Assembly: GCF_963576675.1 (NCBI RefSeq)
Contig: NC_088911.1
Coordinates: forward strand, 136,961,929 to 137,025,928
From: Euphorbia lathyris
Taxonomy: Eukaryota > Streptophyta > Magnoliopsida > Malpighiales > Euphorbiaceae
Reading direction: 5' to 3'
Length of the DNA: 64,000 nucleotides
How positions within the stretch are numbered: position 1 is the stretch's first letter; each line of letters begins with the position of its first letter. Under the pieces are notes generated by a model. It was given only the letters and a program-made list of their open reading frames with translations, did not search any database and was not told the DNA's origin. Made by a program: the position numbers and the translations under genes. Below are positions 33,112 to 42,606 of this stretch, piece after piece.

Positions 33112-34464
33112 TTAAGATTTCACAGAACGGTGCAGAAAAAACGATAATATGGAAAAGGAAGATCCAACAATGGCAAGAAGAAGAGCCACCATAGAAATCA
33201 CAAAAACTAAACGCATACGATAACTTCTAAATCTTCCAAAATTAGGCCTTTTACGCCATAACTCCCAACTCTTCCCTGTATACTCATTCACCTGTTCACA
33301 CACACCATCAAAGTAAAAATCTCGAACTTCCATTTCCACCTCTTTGCACAACGCATCAAACAGCTTATCTACTTCTTTGTCCGTTTTAGCATCATAATTG
33401 ATCAGAATCTCCCGTTTATGAAACAATTCCACATCCTTGCGTGTTTTCAGCAGCATTTTAACGAAGATCACGTAGGAAGTGATGAAATGAGTCTGCATTG
33501 TATCTGTAGCACATTGTTCTAATGCGAGGAGATTTCTGAAGAGACTTTCTGTGTATTGATGGACTAGAATGATTGGAATTTCTAGAATTCCTTTGGAGAA
33601 TTTTATGTCGAGAATGTTTTCCGATTTACCTCTTTTGATTCTGATTCCTGATTGACGAAGCTCTGTTGCGGAGGGAAGAGGTTTTGGTTGTTTTGGCTTT
33701 GGGACTCGTGGAATTGTAGGGAGAAGACAGTGACACATTATGTCGAGCAGGTGGTGTGCTTCTTGGTTGAACTTTTCCCGGTTGAGTTTCGGATCGCCGG
33801 GAATCATGTTTTTGAAGAAACGAAAAGCAAGATCAGGAAATGAGAATTGACATTGTTTCGGAATCGGAATTACCTGAAACAATCGCTGAAGAACGAACAA
33901 CGGAATTTGATTCTCGAGCAATATCAAATCACATCTCAAATCGAAAAGCATTCCCGGCGTACTAAATATCCGATCATTTCTTCGCCGTAAACTCCTCACA
34001 GAATACTTCAAAAGCAGCTCGATGATGAAACAGCCATCAACGAGCATCATCTTCAGAAACTCATGGCGATCTGAGCTATTGGAGTGATAATCAGCATAGC
34101 AAGAGCGAGCTCTATGATCTACCTCTGAGAGTGCAGTAACACAGTCGTTTAAACTTGCTTCGAGATTCGGTTTTCGATTGAGGAGTGCGTGCATGTATCG
34201 CCATTTATCGCTTTCATCGATGATTAAATCAGGTCTCTTATGGTGGTAAGGGCCGATTGAGACGATATCGGGAATGTATGCCTCTGGTTTTGTCCGGCGA
34301 AGATTGTCTTTCACTTTGGATATAGAATGTGAAGAAGAGATTCTTTCCATTTCATTTCTGATTGAAATCAGTAGCTCTTCATCAGGTTGTTTGATGTCAA
34401 TTGAAATCTGATCTCTGCTTCTAATCTGTTCTCTTGTGTTCATAGACATTTTTACTTCAAACAA
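33112..34464 (-). CDS. DUF247 (UPF0481) protein, single exon, C-terminal membrane anchor
   Basis: Plant-specific family of unknown biochemical role; some members act in grass self-incompatibility, others are linked to stress. 450 codons, uninterrupted. Family blocks in order: YIPDIVSIGPYHH (about 63-75), KWRYMHALL, FLKMMLVDGCFIIELLL (about 133-149), a block with DLILLENQIPLFVL (about 176-192), ATELRQSGIRIK, LDIKFSKGILEIP, FRNLLALEQC, and SYVIFVKMLLKT. A hydrophobic helix lies near the C-terminus (about 425-447), the usual DUF247 anchor. The start is at Met-1 or Met-6/8. A splice-acceptor-like TTTTTCAG lies just upstream, so a 5'-UTR intron is possible. Length and content are normal for the family; it looks intact. 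Confidence 0.93.
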   Translation of the reverse strand: MFEVKMSMNTREQIRSRDQISIDIKQPDEELLISIRNEMERISSSHSISKVKDNLRRTKPEAYIPDIVSIGPYHHKRPDLIIDESDKWRYMHALLNRKPNLEASLNDCVTALSEVDHRARSCYADYHSNSSDRHEFLKMMLVDGCFIIELLLKYSVRSLRRRNDRIFSTPGMLFDLRCDLILLENQIPLFVLQRLFQVIPIPKQCQFSFPDLAFRFFKNMIPGDPKLNREKFNQEAHHLLDIMCHCLLPTIPRVPKPKQPKPLPSATELRQSGIRIKRGKSENILDIKFSKGILEIPIILVHQYTESLFRNLLALEQCATDTMQTHFITSYVIFVKMLLKTRKDVELFHKREILINYDAKTDKEVDKLFDALCKEVEMEVRDFYFDGVCEQVNEYTGKSWELWRKRPNFGRFRSYRMRLVFVISMVALLLAIVGSSFSILSFFLHRSVKS

Positions 34465-34529
34465 CCTGAAAAATTACTTACAAAACCGAGATTAGAACGG
34501 TGTATTTTCTGACTATACAGCTGTAAATA

Positions 34530-34970
34530 AGTGAACCGTTCATAAGCGGTTCGGTGCTTGGTTCGATAAAAGGTTGATTGTGTTTAGCTTAATTTATAAA
34601 CGAGTCGTGTTTGAGCACAACGAAAGTTAATTCAAAAGCTTGTGAACAAGCTTGATTCAAATTATTTTTTAATAATATATCTATAAATGAGGAAGCGTAA
34701 AACAATTTAGTTTTGTATAAATTTTAATTTTATAGATTTCAGAAACCATGTAATTAGTGTTAAAAATCAATATAATTAATGAACATAATTAATGAGTTGT
34801 TCGCGGGCAAAGTTCATTAAATAAATTAATGAGTTGCTCGTCAATAAGCTCGCGAACAACTCGTGAACAACTCACAAATGAACAAAATGTCGAGCTCGAG
34901 CTCGTCAATTTTTTTGACGAGTCGAGCATGAACAGTCCAAAGTTCAGTTCGATTATAGCCCCACATGTAG
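34530..34970. repeat. Repeat rich in 'gctcgcgaacaactc' words
   Basis: Contains 'gcttgtgaacaagctt', 'gctcgcgaacaactcgtgaac' and 'gtcgagctcgagctcg', a common low-copy plant repeat type with short palindromes. It lies upstream of the DUF247 gene. Ends not resolved. Confidence 0.4.
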
Positions 34971-35245
34971 ATTACCCGCGAATAATGTCATTTATGTAAA
35001 AGAAAAAAAAAAACTAAAATACTTTGTAAGTACGCATAATGAATTGATTAATGGCACATGTACATATTTGTTTTTTCAGCAATTATCTCTCATGAAGTGT
35101 TAATGCAAAATGATTTTGATTAGTTAAGTGTGTTACTCTCTAAGTATTGGAAACATTTCTCTATTTCTGGACCTTTTTATTTTTATTATTGGAAATATTT
35201 GTCCCATCTCATTAGTTCAAAATCTCATTTTTGTCTCATTTGCTA
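34971..35245. other. AT-rich intergenic DNA
   Basis: No gene or element seen. Confidence 0.4.
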
Positions 35246-35249
35246 ACGA

Positions 35250-35390
35250 GGGTTGGTTCGAGTGGTAAGACGTTGAACTATACTTGCCAGGTTTAAGGTT
35301 TGATTCCCACTCCGTCAAAATTTAGCCCTTATTAGAAGTGGGTAGACATACCCTTACCCTTACCTAAACTTTTGCTTCCCAACAAATAAA
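35250..35390 (+). mobile_element. tRNA-derived SINE fragment
   Basis: GGTTGGTTCGAGTGGTAAGAC looks like a tRNA 5' half with an A box, and GGTTTGATTCCC about 40 bp later fits a B box. The cloverleaf is not conserved enough for a tRNA gene, and a SINE-like 3' part follows. It resembles the TS-type plant SINEs. Truncated; TSD not identified. Confidence 0.55.
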
Positions 35391-35502
35391 TGCAAAATTC
35401 AAATAAAATTCTAAACAACTCAAATTTGTAAGAAGTGGTATTTTTTTTCCCTCCATTTGTTTCTCTTCATTCATGATGAATGTTTCTTTTATCTGAATAC
35501 AT

Positions 35503-35663
35503 GAGAAATTCTATGGTGGTCCCGGTCCATTGGACCTTGCCAATAGAAATGTGATAATTGTGTACTTTTTTTCCTTACACCAATCATCTCCCAATGAGGT
35601 AGCATGATTCTCTTTTTTTATTGGTTAGATCCATTGTACCCGATCCACCATAAAAGTTCTCTA
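35503..35663. mobile_element. Small MITE, about 160 bp
   Basis: The left GAGAAATTCTATGGTGG and the inverted right GAGAACTTTTATGGTGG are terminal repeats, continuing with paired CCATTGGACC / TACAATGGATC. No ORF. Confidence 0.65.
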
Positions 35664-36106
35664 TGTAGTGTATAGGGTATCCGAGATATTCCCATTTTTG
35701 TCTTTATACTGATTATATATACTTTTTTAACATTTCATTCTCATTCTACATCCTTTTATATGATCTTATTAATATCGGAGTACCGAAACCCGTGAAATAC
35801 ATACTTTGTTGTGGTTGTATATAGTTAAAGTGGGTAGTATATTTATATTGTTAACAATATAATACTCTTAACTATATGTATATATAAATATTGTAAATTT
35901 AAATTGATGTATTCTTATCTTTAGTTTGAATTTATGAAAAAATATTTTAGTTTTTGAGAAAAATTAAAGAGAAAATTACACTAAAAATCAAGTTTCAATT
36001 TTAACGTTTTACTGATTTCTCTAATTTTTTTTTCTTTTGAAACTTACTACTTTATCTTTTTTTTTTTATCACCTTGTTGTTTCCTTTTAAACATATCAAT
36101 AACCGA

Positions 36107-36257
36107 GAAAATTTTTGGAAATAATACTCCCGGCCAATCAAAATCGTTTTTGAATCTCACTACATGGATATGATTGGTGGAAAGAGAAATATATATACAC
36201 GTGTCATGGATTAATTGGTATGGAGTATTACTCCAAGAGTACCCTAAAATTTTCCCA
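36107..36257. mobile_element. Small MITE, about 150 bp
   Basis: The inverted ends GAAAATTTTTGGAAATAAT and, inward from the right, GGGAAAATTTTAGGGTACTC pair, followed by AATACTCC on both arms. Confidence 0.55.
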
Positions 36258-36342
36258 ATAACCGATACTTTTCATTTTAGTTTTATCAAATTTAATTACT
36301 AAGTTTAAATTATTTATACTAAATTTGACATACATACACTTA

Positions 36343-37600
36343 GGGTCCGTTTGGTACGCTGTAATGCAATGTAATGTAATCAAAGTTGTAATGTAATTAA
36401 ATGTGTAATGGAATGGAATGGAATGGAATCATGATTACATTACCATGTTTGGTTGACAAATTTTAATAAAATCCATAAAATGTAATTATCATTGCAATAC
36501 GTATATTTATATTAGTTAAATACAAGTTTCATGTTTTTTTTTTCGCATTTTTCAAATTTTCATGTTTTCTTCGATTTCTTTTTTCATTTTTCGTTGCTTT
36601 TCTCATTTTTGTTTTTTTTTTCCGTTTTTTCATTTCACATTTTTCGTGTTTTTTCTCGTTTTACCATTTTCGTGGTTTTCATATTTTTTTCATTTTTTGC
36701 ATTTTTTTCTCGTTTGTCAGGTTTTTCACATTTTTTCGTGTTTTTTCTCGTTTTACTATTTCCATGTATTCATATTTTTTCTCGTCTGCATCGGTACAAA
36801 ACCGAACCGAACCGAAAAAACCGAATACCGAAATGATCAAAATAATTCACACCGACACCAAACCGCATAATATATAAAACCGAATTAAAACCGAACCGAA
36901 ATAAACGGTTCGGTTTAAACCGAACAAACCGAATTAAGTTAAAAATAACAAATAATAAATAAAAATCACTATATTTTCTCATTAAATTTACCTCAACAAC
37001 AACAAAAATTGAAATATTTTCAAAATATATCTATATTGGGTTATTATCTCAACAATAATAAAAAAAATTAAATTTGTATAATCAAATATATGTGTATATA
37101 TATATATATAAATGTAAAATATGTGTAATTTGGTGCGGTTCGGTTTTTTTTACATTTTCTGTCAAACCGAAATACACTTAAAATTAAAACCGATGCCGAA
37201 CCGAATTGTTAAAAAAACGAACCGAAAAACCGAATTTACTCGGTTCGGTTCGATATGCGGTTTAAACCGAACCGATACACACCCCTAATTTTCATGTTTT
37301 TCGTATTTTGCATTTTTTTTTCATTTTCGGTTTTTTCACATTTTCGCATTTTTTCGGTTTTTATGTTTTCATGTTTTTTTCGTATTTCACCGTTAGTAAT
37401 AAAAATACAAGGGCTATCGTAATGGGGATTCATGACTATTTTGTTTGTAATGCCCATTACATAAATTTGTGAAGAAAAATTGAATGATGTAATGATGATT
37501 CCATGACTACAAAAATAATATGACTAACCAAACATGGTAATGAACATCCATTGTGATGGTGATTCCATTACGACGTCCATTACAGCGTACCAAACGGGCC
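36343..37600. mobile_element. PIF/Harbinger-type MITE with TTA target duplication
   Basis: The left end GGGTCCGTTTGGTACGCTG and, inward from the right, GGCCCGTTTGGTACGCTG are near-identical inverted repeats, both continuing into 'TAATG'. TTA flanks both sides (36340-36342 and 37601-37603). Body of TTTTTC-rich tracts on both arms and 'ggaatggaatgg' runs; no real ORF (Phe-rich open frames are simple-sequence artefacts). It is interrupted by another MITE at about 36786-37285. Confidence 0.85.
36786..37285. mobile_element. Nested MITE rich in AACCGAACCG
   Basis: The left 'tgcatcggtacaaaaccgaac' and, inward from the right, 'ggggtgtgtatcggttcgg' pair, and the element is full of CGGTTCGGTTT/AAACCGAACCG repeats. 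The host MITE sequence ('catgtttttcgtattt') resumes on both sides. The left terminus is slightly eroded. Confidence 0.7.
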
Positions 37601-37619
37601 TTAGTTTTTTTTTGGGAGT

Positions 37620-38212
37620 GCAGGACACTTATGATAATTTAATCAATAATTCATGACTACTATCTAACTGACAAAAAAAAAAAAAAAAAGGTTTTCATGG
37701 ATTGAGTTGGGTAGACTACTAGAGAATAAGCATTATAAACCCGATTTGAATCCAACCTTTATATGGGATTATATTAAGCTCTACTGAAGCTCGGTTCGAT
37801 CCTAAAACTCAATCCATATCAAGTCCATGGTTAAATCATGTCGCGTTATTTTTCAGCATAAACTTGTCGGATATTTATAATAATATTTTTAATGTGAAAT
37901 TCATGGATGGAGATAATGGGGCCTAGAGAGGCCATGCCCCCCTTAACCGCTGGAATCATCCATATCATGGATGGTTTTCAGGACCATCGACTTTTAGAAC
38001 TACCCTTGTTATGGATGGTTGTGGCTCTCTACGATAAATTAAGGGTTAGAGTAGTTAATTAACCAATTGAGTTTGTATTTAATTATAAAATTCACCTTGA
38101 TTAATATATAATAGGCGGTAAATTTCTCTAGTTTATTCAAAACGACTCAATCTTACTTTTGTAGTCAAATCTAGTTTAATTTTGGGAATTTTTACAACGA
38201 TGCGTAAAAATT
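37620..38212. other. Intergenic DNA
   Basis: A-run near 37675, 'gatggttttcaggaccatc' near 37972 and repeated 'atggatgg' words. No gene recognised. Confidence 0.4.
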
Positions 38213-38323
38213 AGTTTGGTACCACTCGGATGATAATACGTATATATACGAGGGAAAATTGAACAATTTCAATTTAGAAAAAGAAAATTTACACACGCGT
38301 ATAAAATTAGCTTTCAATGGACC
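38213..38323 (+). repeat. Dispersed AT-rich repeat, copy B
   Basis: Same family as 1838-1922 and 15108-15200 (CACTC-GAT-ATAA, TATATATACG, then AC-CACGCGTATAAAATT). Interrupted by a hAT element at 38324. Confidence 0.5.
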
Positions 38324-38915
38324 CAGTGGTGGAGCAAGGATTTGAGGTTTGGGGGGGCTAATTTTAGTTGTGTATGTTGCGGTAATTTTGTGAAGTCCAG
38401 CCCGTTAGGGTTTGGCAAAAAAATTTTAGCCTCTAGCATGATAAAACTGCTTCATTTTGACCAATATGAAAAGCGTAAACTTGCTTAATTTTCTGTATGT
38501 CCAATGTTGATTTCCTAAACTAAGACATCTAAATTTTCGTTGTTTTTAATGCTAAAAAATTAAAAATGTTAAGCCTAAAAGAAGTAGAAATATTTAATGT
38601 TTTTATAAATCCAACATTAATTGCTTAAAAATTATATTTGGAAAAAATAAAGTTTAAAAGAGTTGTAGGGAAAAAATCAATTAGAAAAATAATAGCAAAA
38701 GAATTTTGGCTGAGGGAGTTTGAACCCATGACCTTTCACAACAAAACAAATCTCTTAACCAACCCAACCATCTCAATATATTGTTATAATTCTAAAAACA
38801 CGCATTAATATATTATAATTAGGGGGGCTATCAACTGCCGAACAAATTCTACTCAAGGGTGGAGCCGGCGGCCGGGGGGACGGAGCCCCCGAGCCCTGGG
38901 CTGGCTCCGCCCCTG
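38324..38915. mobile_element. Non-autonomous hAT element, 592 bp, perfect 8-bp TSD
   Basis: The left end is CAGTGGTGGAGCAAGGATTT; the right end read inward is CAGGGGCGGAGCCAGCC. AATGGACC occurs on both sides (38316-38323 and 38916-38923). No transposase. Confidence 0.93.
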
Positions 38916-39055
38916 AATGGACCTATCATGTATTCCACACTGATGAAACTTATTAACCATCATAAAATAGTAATAGATAAAAGTTAAATTTCCACTATTG
39001 CATTTTAAGGTCAAATAAATAAATATGAAATAAAAGGTTGAGGAGGCATACCAAG

Positions 39056-39122
39056 TGCAGAAGGTACTAACATAACATTCACTTGAACTTCACTTGTGGC
39101 CTCTTCAGAAAAGAAAGCCTAT
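39056..39122 (-). pseudogene. Isolated exon-like coding fragment, unidentified
   Basis: On the - strand a segment bounded by AG (CTATAG) and GT (GTATGC) splice-like signals reads AFFSEEATSEVQVNVMLVPSAL, which looks like conserved protein. No adjoining exons were found within 1 kb. It may belong to the same broken gene as 42235-42457, or be a captured gene fragment. Function not recognised. Confidence 0.35.
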
Positions 39123-39566
39123 AGAGGATAGAGTATAAGTAGTGTTAGAATTTTGAAGAATCAAAGATGACTTGTTTGTTGAGATATTAATAAACTAATG
39201 CATATTGATATTTTTGGAAACTAGAATCTTTTTTGAGAAAAAGCATGACTTTGTTCAAAGGAAAAGTAAGTTGATTACTCTATTGTAAATTCAAGAATTT
39301 AGTACAGTACGACCACTGTCATTAGGTTAAAACGACACCGTTCAACTTCATTGCCTAAAAAAAGGATTTTTTTTTTGGATATAGGTAATTTTGGCAAGAT
39401 TAAGTTCGATTTACCTAGAAAATAACTCCATTTTATTCTCATAATATAAATTCTAGGACATATATATAAAAAAAAGCTTGTGCAACGAGGTTTCAGTATT
39501 TTAGAGGTCCTATACAGGGACGAATCCAGGATTTATAGGTAGTGGGGGCAAACTATATATACATTA

Positions 39567-39747
39567 AAGGGCGGCCCGGTGCACTACGCGTCCCCGCTAA
39601 GCGAGGGTCCGGAGAGGGGTCCCACCACAAGGGTGTACTGGGGCAAGCCTTTCCCTGTAATTTTTTTGGCAAGAGGCCGCTCCTAAAACTCGAACGATGA
39701 CTTCTCGGTCAGACGACAACAACGTTTACCGTTGCGCCAAAAAAATC
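39567..39747 (-). mobile_element. Au-like SINE on the - strand
   Basis: The + strand starts GGGCGGCCCGGTGCACTACG and contains 'gggtccggagaggggtccca', 'ccacaagggtgtact' and 'ggcaagaggccgctcc', the well-known body of plant Au SINEs in reverse. Read on the - strand it begins with the tRNA-like GGCGCAACGGTAA (A box) and GTTCGAG (B box). It is nearly full length. Confidence 0.8.
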
Positions 39748-40036
39748 AATTATAGCATAAATTAAGGGAATAAGGTTTGACCATAATATATGAATTGGTT
39801 TAAATTTAACATTAACGTTTTAAAAAAAAATCAATTTGTCAAAACTTTGAAAAAATTGATTTAATGGTTACAATTGATATTCCAAACATCAATTGAGTTT
39901 AAAATATTAAGTATCACTAACATTCAGTTTATCGATAAATTTATTTAGAAATTATCAGGTGACAATTAAATAACAGCAAAACTAAATTTTCATTAACGTA
40001 AAGCTAAAATTGATCTGATTGAAAACATTTAGCAAT

Positions 40037-40548
40037 GGGTAAATTACACACATGGCCACTGAGCTTTATCCTTTTAACATTATGACCATTGAACTTTAAT
40101 TCTTAACAGTATTGTTACTAAAGTTTACACTTTTTAACATTTGTGGTCACTCAACGCCTTAAAACGACTGTTGACGGTCTAAAAATAAAAAAATCCGAAC
40201 CATTAATGATATTCTAAGGAACTTTAATTCTTGAATTTTTTTGTTTTGAGGTCATTTAGGTGTTTGGTTAGAAAAGCGAAGATGAATTTTTAAAGAGAAA
40301 AAGCTCCAAAAAATGCGATTTTGCAAAATAAAAAAGGTGGTTTCATGATAAATGTCGTTCTAAAAAACTTTAATTCTTGAATATTTTTATTTTGAAGTCG
40401 TTGATGGTCATTTAGAGAAGTTAGTTAAAATTGAGTTGTCATCGATATTCAAAAGTGTAAAGTTTACGGTCATACTGTTAAGAATTAAAGTTTAGTGGAT
40501 ATAATGTTAAAATAGACAAAGTTCAATGGCCATGGATATAATTTACCC
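40037..40548. mobile_element. MULE-type foldback MITE nested in the hAT element
   Basis: GGGTAAATTACACACATGGCC on the left and, inverted, GGGTAAATTATATCCATGGCC on the right. The arms of about 110 bp also share 'tttaacattatgaccattga' and 'ttaattcttaacagtat'-type blocks. No coding region. Confidence 0.8.
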
Positions 40549-40886
40549 ATAAAAAGAAAAGAAAAAAAAAGGACAGAAGTGGGTTGAGTGGTCTGATGCG
40601 TAGGAATTAGTTTATGATTTTAGTTTTGATTTGTGAAACACGACATCGTTCCACTTAAGTGGAACGGTGTCGCTTTGTGGAGCAAGTTTTACAAATTAAA
40701 ATTAAAACCTAGACTAAATCATCTTCTTCCCCTGCTTGCTTGAACTTCAACAATGGCGTTGGCTGCGATCTATGGGGGCAAGGTCAAAAAATTTGAAATT
40801 CACACTTGGAGATTTATAGATGTTCAGATCTCAGTGGGGGCAAGTGCCCCCATTGCCCCCACTGTAGATTCGTCCCTGGTCCTATA

Positions 40887-41249
40887 TAGTTTCCATACTC
40901 AATTTTTCACAAATTTAAATTTAATATATATAAAAGATAATTAATTTTTAACTCAACAAGAAGAATCATTGGAGATTAAACTTTTTGGTAATTTGCAAAG
41001 AACGAAACAATTAATTGTATATTATTGTTAGATTATATACAAGTTTATAGTTATTAGGTGAAAATTGATTTAACCCTTAGATAAAAACCAATCCAATTTC
41101 AAGTCTCATTAATGAAAATGAGTTTTTGTTTCATATCCAATTTTATATCGTGACTATCCTTCAACCTATAGCATTATGATCACCCAATAACTCAATTTTA
41201 TTCTCGTAACATAAATTTTAAGCTCGAAAAGGACTGAAAGAATAGGCAT
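40887..41249. other. AT-rich intergenic DNA
   Basis: No gene or element seen. Confidence 0.4.
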
Positions 41250-41655
41250 TAGGTAGTGACTTGAGAGAAGACTCCTCAACTTGTCCTTTTTTTTCACTTT
41301 GTCCCCTCAATTTAAAGAACAATCTATGAGTCTCGTTAACTTAATAAATATAACATTTTGTGCCCCTTATGTGCCTACATATCATTGAGTACACCTTCCA
41401 AGACACTTTCTGCCTCCATTCCAATATACATTCTGCATCTTGATGTGAGCGCTTCCATCATTGCTTTGCTACATACATTTAAACGTAAGGATACAAAGTG
41501 TTACATTTGATGTTAATGGAGCTTACCAATGTCATGTAGACATATAAAAAAACACGAAGTATTATATTTATTGAGTTGAGGGGTTAATAGGTTGTCCTTT
41601 AAATTTAGGGAACAAAGTGAGACAATTTTCAAGGAGCATGGTAAATTGCACTAGA
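41250..41655. mobile_element. Foldback MITE
   Basis: Inverted arms: left 'cactttgtcccctcaattta' and 'taataaatataacatttt'; right the reverse complements 'taaatttagggaacaaagtg' and 'tattatatttattgag'. Arms of about 95 bp. Ends are approximate. Confidence 0.6.
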
Positions 41656-42021
41656 TTTTTTTTTTTTATCATTAGACTAAAGTTGAGTAAACATTTCTAA
41701 CGCGGAAGTAAAATTGGGTTATTTTGTATGTGAGTGAAACTAAACTTTTCAAATAACCTTAAGAGCATATTTAATTCTTTATCTTTTTAGAAAAATTATA
41801 TAAGTTTAGGCATATTTATTCTAAAAGCCAGATTAAATTATAGATCTCGATAAGGGGTTTATAGTGAAATTTATAGCCCGCTTATTAAAGGAAGCTAAAT
41901 TTTGATCAAGTGGCGATTTGAACTTCAAACGTGATATACATGGACCCTAATTTCCTACCACGTTGATCAACTTTTATTGTAAAAATTACTGTTTGCTACC
42001 CTTTTGGGTACAAAATGCAAA

Positions 42022-42171
42022 TTGAATTATGATTGGTTGCTCTATACTAGTTATTGTCCATCGTTTTCTCTCTTATTGATTTTGATGACCGTCACATTGA
42101 ATTATGATTGGTTGCTCTATACTAGTTATTGTCCATCGTTTTCTCTCTTACTGATTTTGATGACCGTCACA
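42022..42171. repeat. Recent 75-bp tandem duplication
   Basis: 42022-42096 and 42097-42171 are identical except for a single T/C difference (ctcttaTtgat / ctcttaCtgat). Such near-identity implies a very recent event. Confidence 0.95.
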
Positions 42172-42234
42172 TCGCAACATATAGCAGTCAATTGATGATT
42201 AGAAGTAATGAAATGAGTAAATGTGGCATAAAAG

Positions 42235-42457
42235 GTGGCAAGAAGTTGATGAAGTATCTGCTTGATTATCAGTTTTCTCCACCTTAAAAAACTTGACAAA
42301 TGTCATCACGAACATCCTCCGACATATTCTGACGGTAGAAAACAGCTAACTTCTGGAAATTAACAACTTGTCTTGAGGAAAACTCATATTCTTGGAAGAC
42401 AACTTGAACGACTTCAGATTCTACAGTAGAAGCTCTCAAAAAATAAATAGCATAGTC
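42235..42457 (-). pseudogene. Exon-like coding fragment with one frameshift, unidentified
   Basis: On the - strand a strong acceptor (T-run then GCAG at about 42458-42475) is followed by an open, protein-like reading. It includes RASTVESEVVQVVFQEYEF and NFQKLAVFYRQNMSEDVRDD, then a stop created by one extra T in a T-run near 42290. Shifting by one base continues as KVEKTDNQADTSSTSC. I do not recognise the family. The Harbinger element begins only about 60 bp upstream, so an older gene may have been broken here. Confidence 0.45.
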
Positions 42458-42606
42458 TGCAAAAAAAAAAAAAAAGATGACTCACATATGGAGCCAGTAA
42501 TTATATTTGTTTTTACTTAGGCCTTGTTTGGTTTGGGGTATTTAAAGTAAGGTAATACAATTTAATAAAAATGTATGTTTTTGTTTGGAGGGTTAAATAG
42601 TTAATA

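Larger units (their letters stand above)
39515..40878. mobile_element. Non-autonomous hAT element, 1364 bp, perfect 8-bp TSD
   Basis: Left end CAGGGACGAATCCAGGATTT; right end, inward, CAGGGACGAATCTACAGTGG. GTCCTATA occurs on both sides (39507-39514 and 40879-40886). It carries a SINE and a MULE MITE inside. Near its right end are CGACATCGTT and AACGGTGTCG motifs and a short ORF (from 40753) that runs out through the terminus; the ORF is unlikely to be a gene. Confidence 0.93.

Noticed and set aside
35250..35330. Possible tRNA gene
   Set aside because: A- and B-box-like segments are present but the acceptor and anticodon stems do not pair well and a SINE-like tail follows; a SINE is the better reading.
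36531..36982. Phe-rich open frames on + and an open frame on -
   Set aside because: Product of TTTTTC-rich simple sequence in a MITE; no protein-like composition.
39567..39747. Possible tRNA gene on the - strand
   Set aside because: tRNA-like head but an Au SINE body follows; not a functional tRNA.
40753..40944. Short ORF starting ATGGCGTTGGCTGCG with leader-like upstream DNA
   Set aside because: It crosses the hAT terminus and TSD into flanking DNA, so it cannot be an ancestral gene as drawn; no homology recognised.
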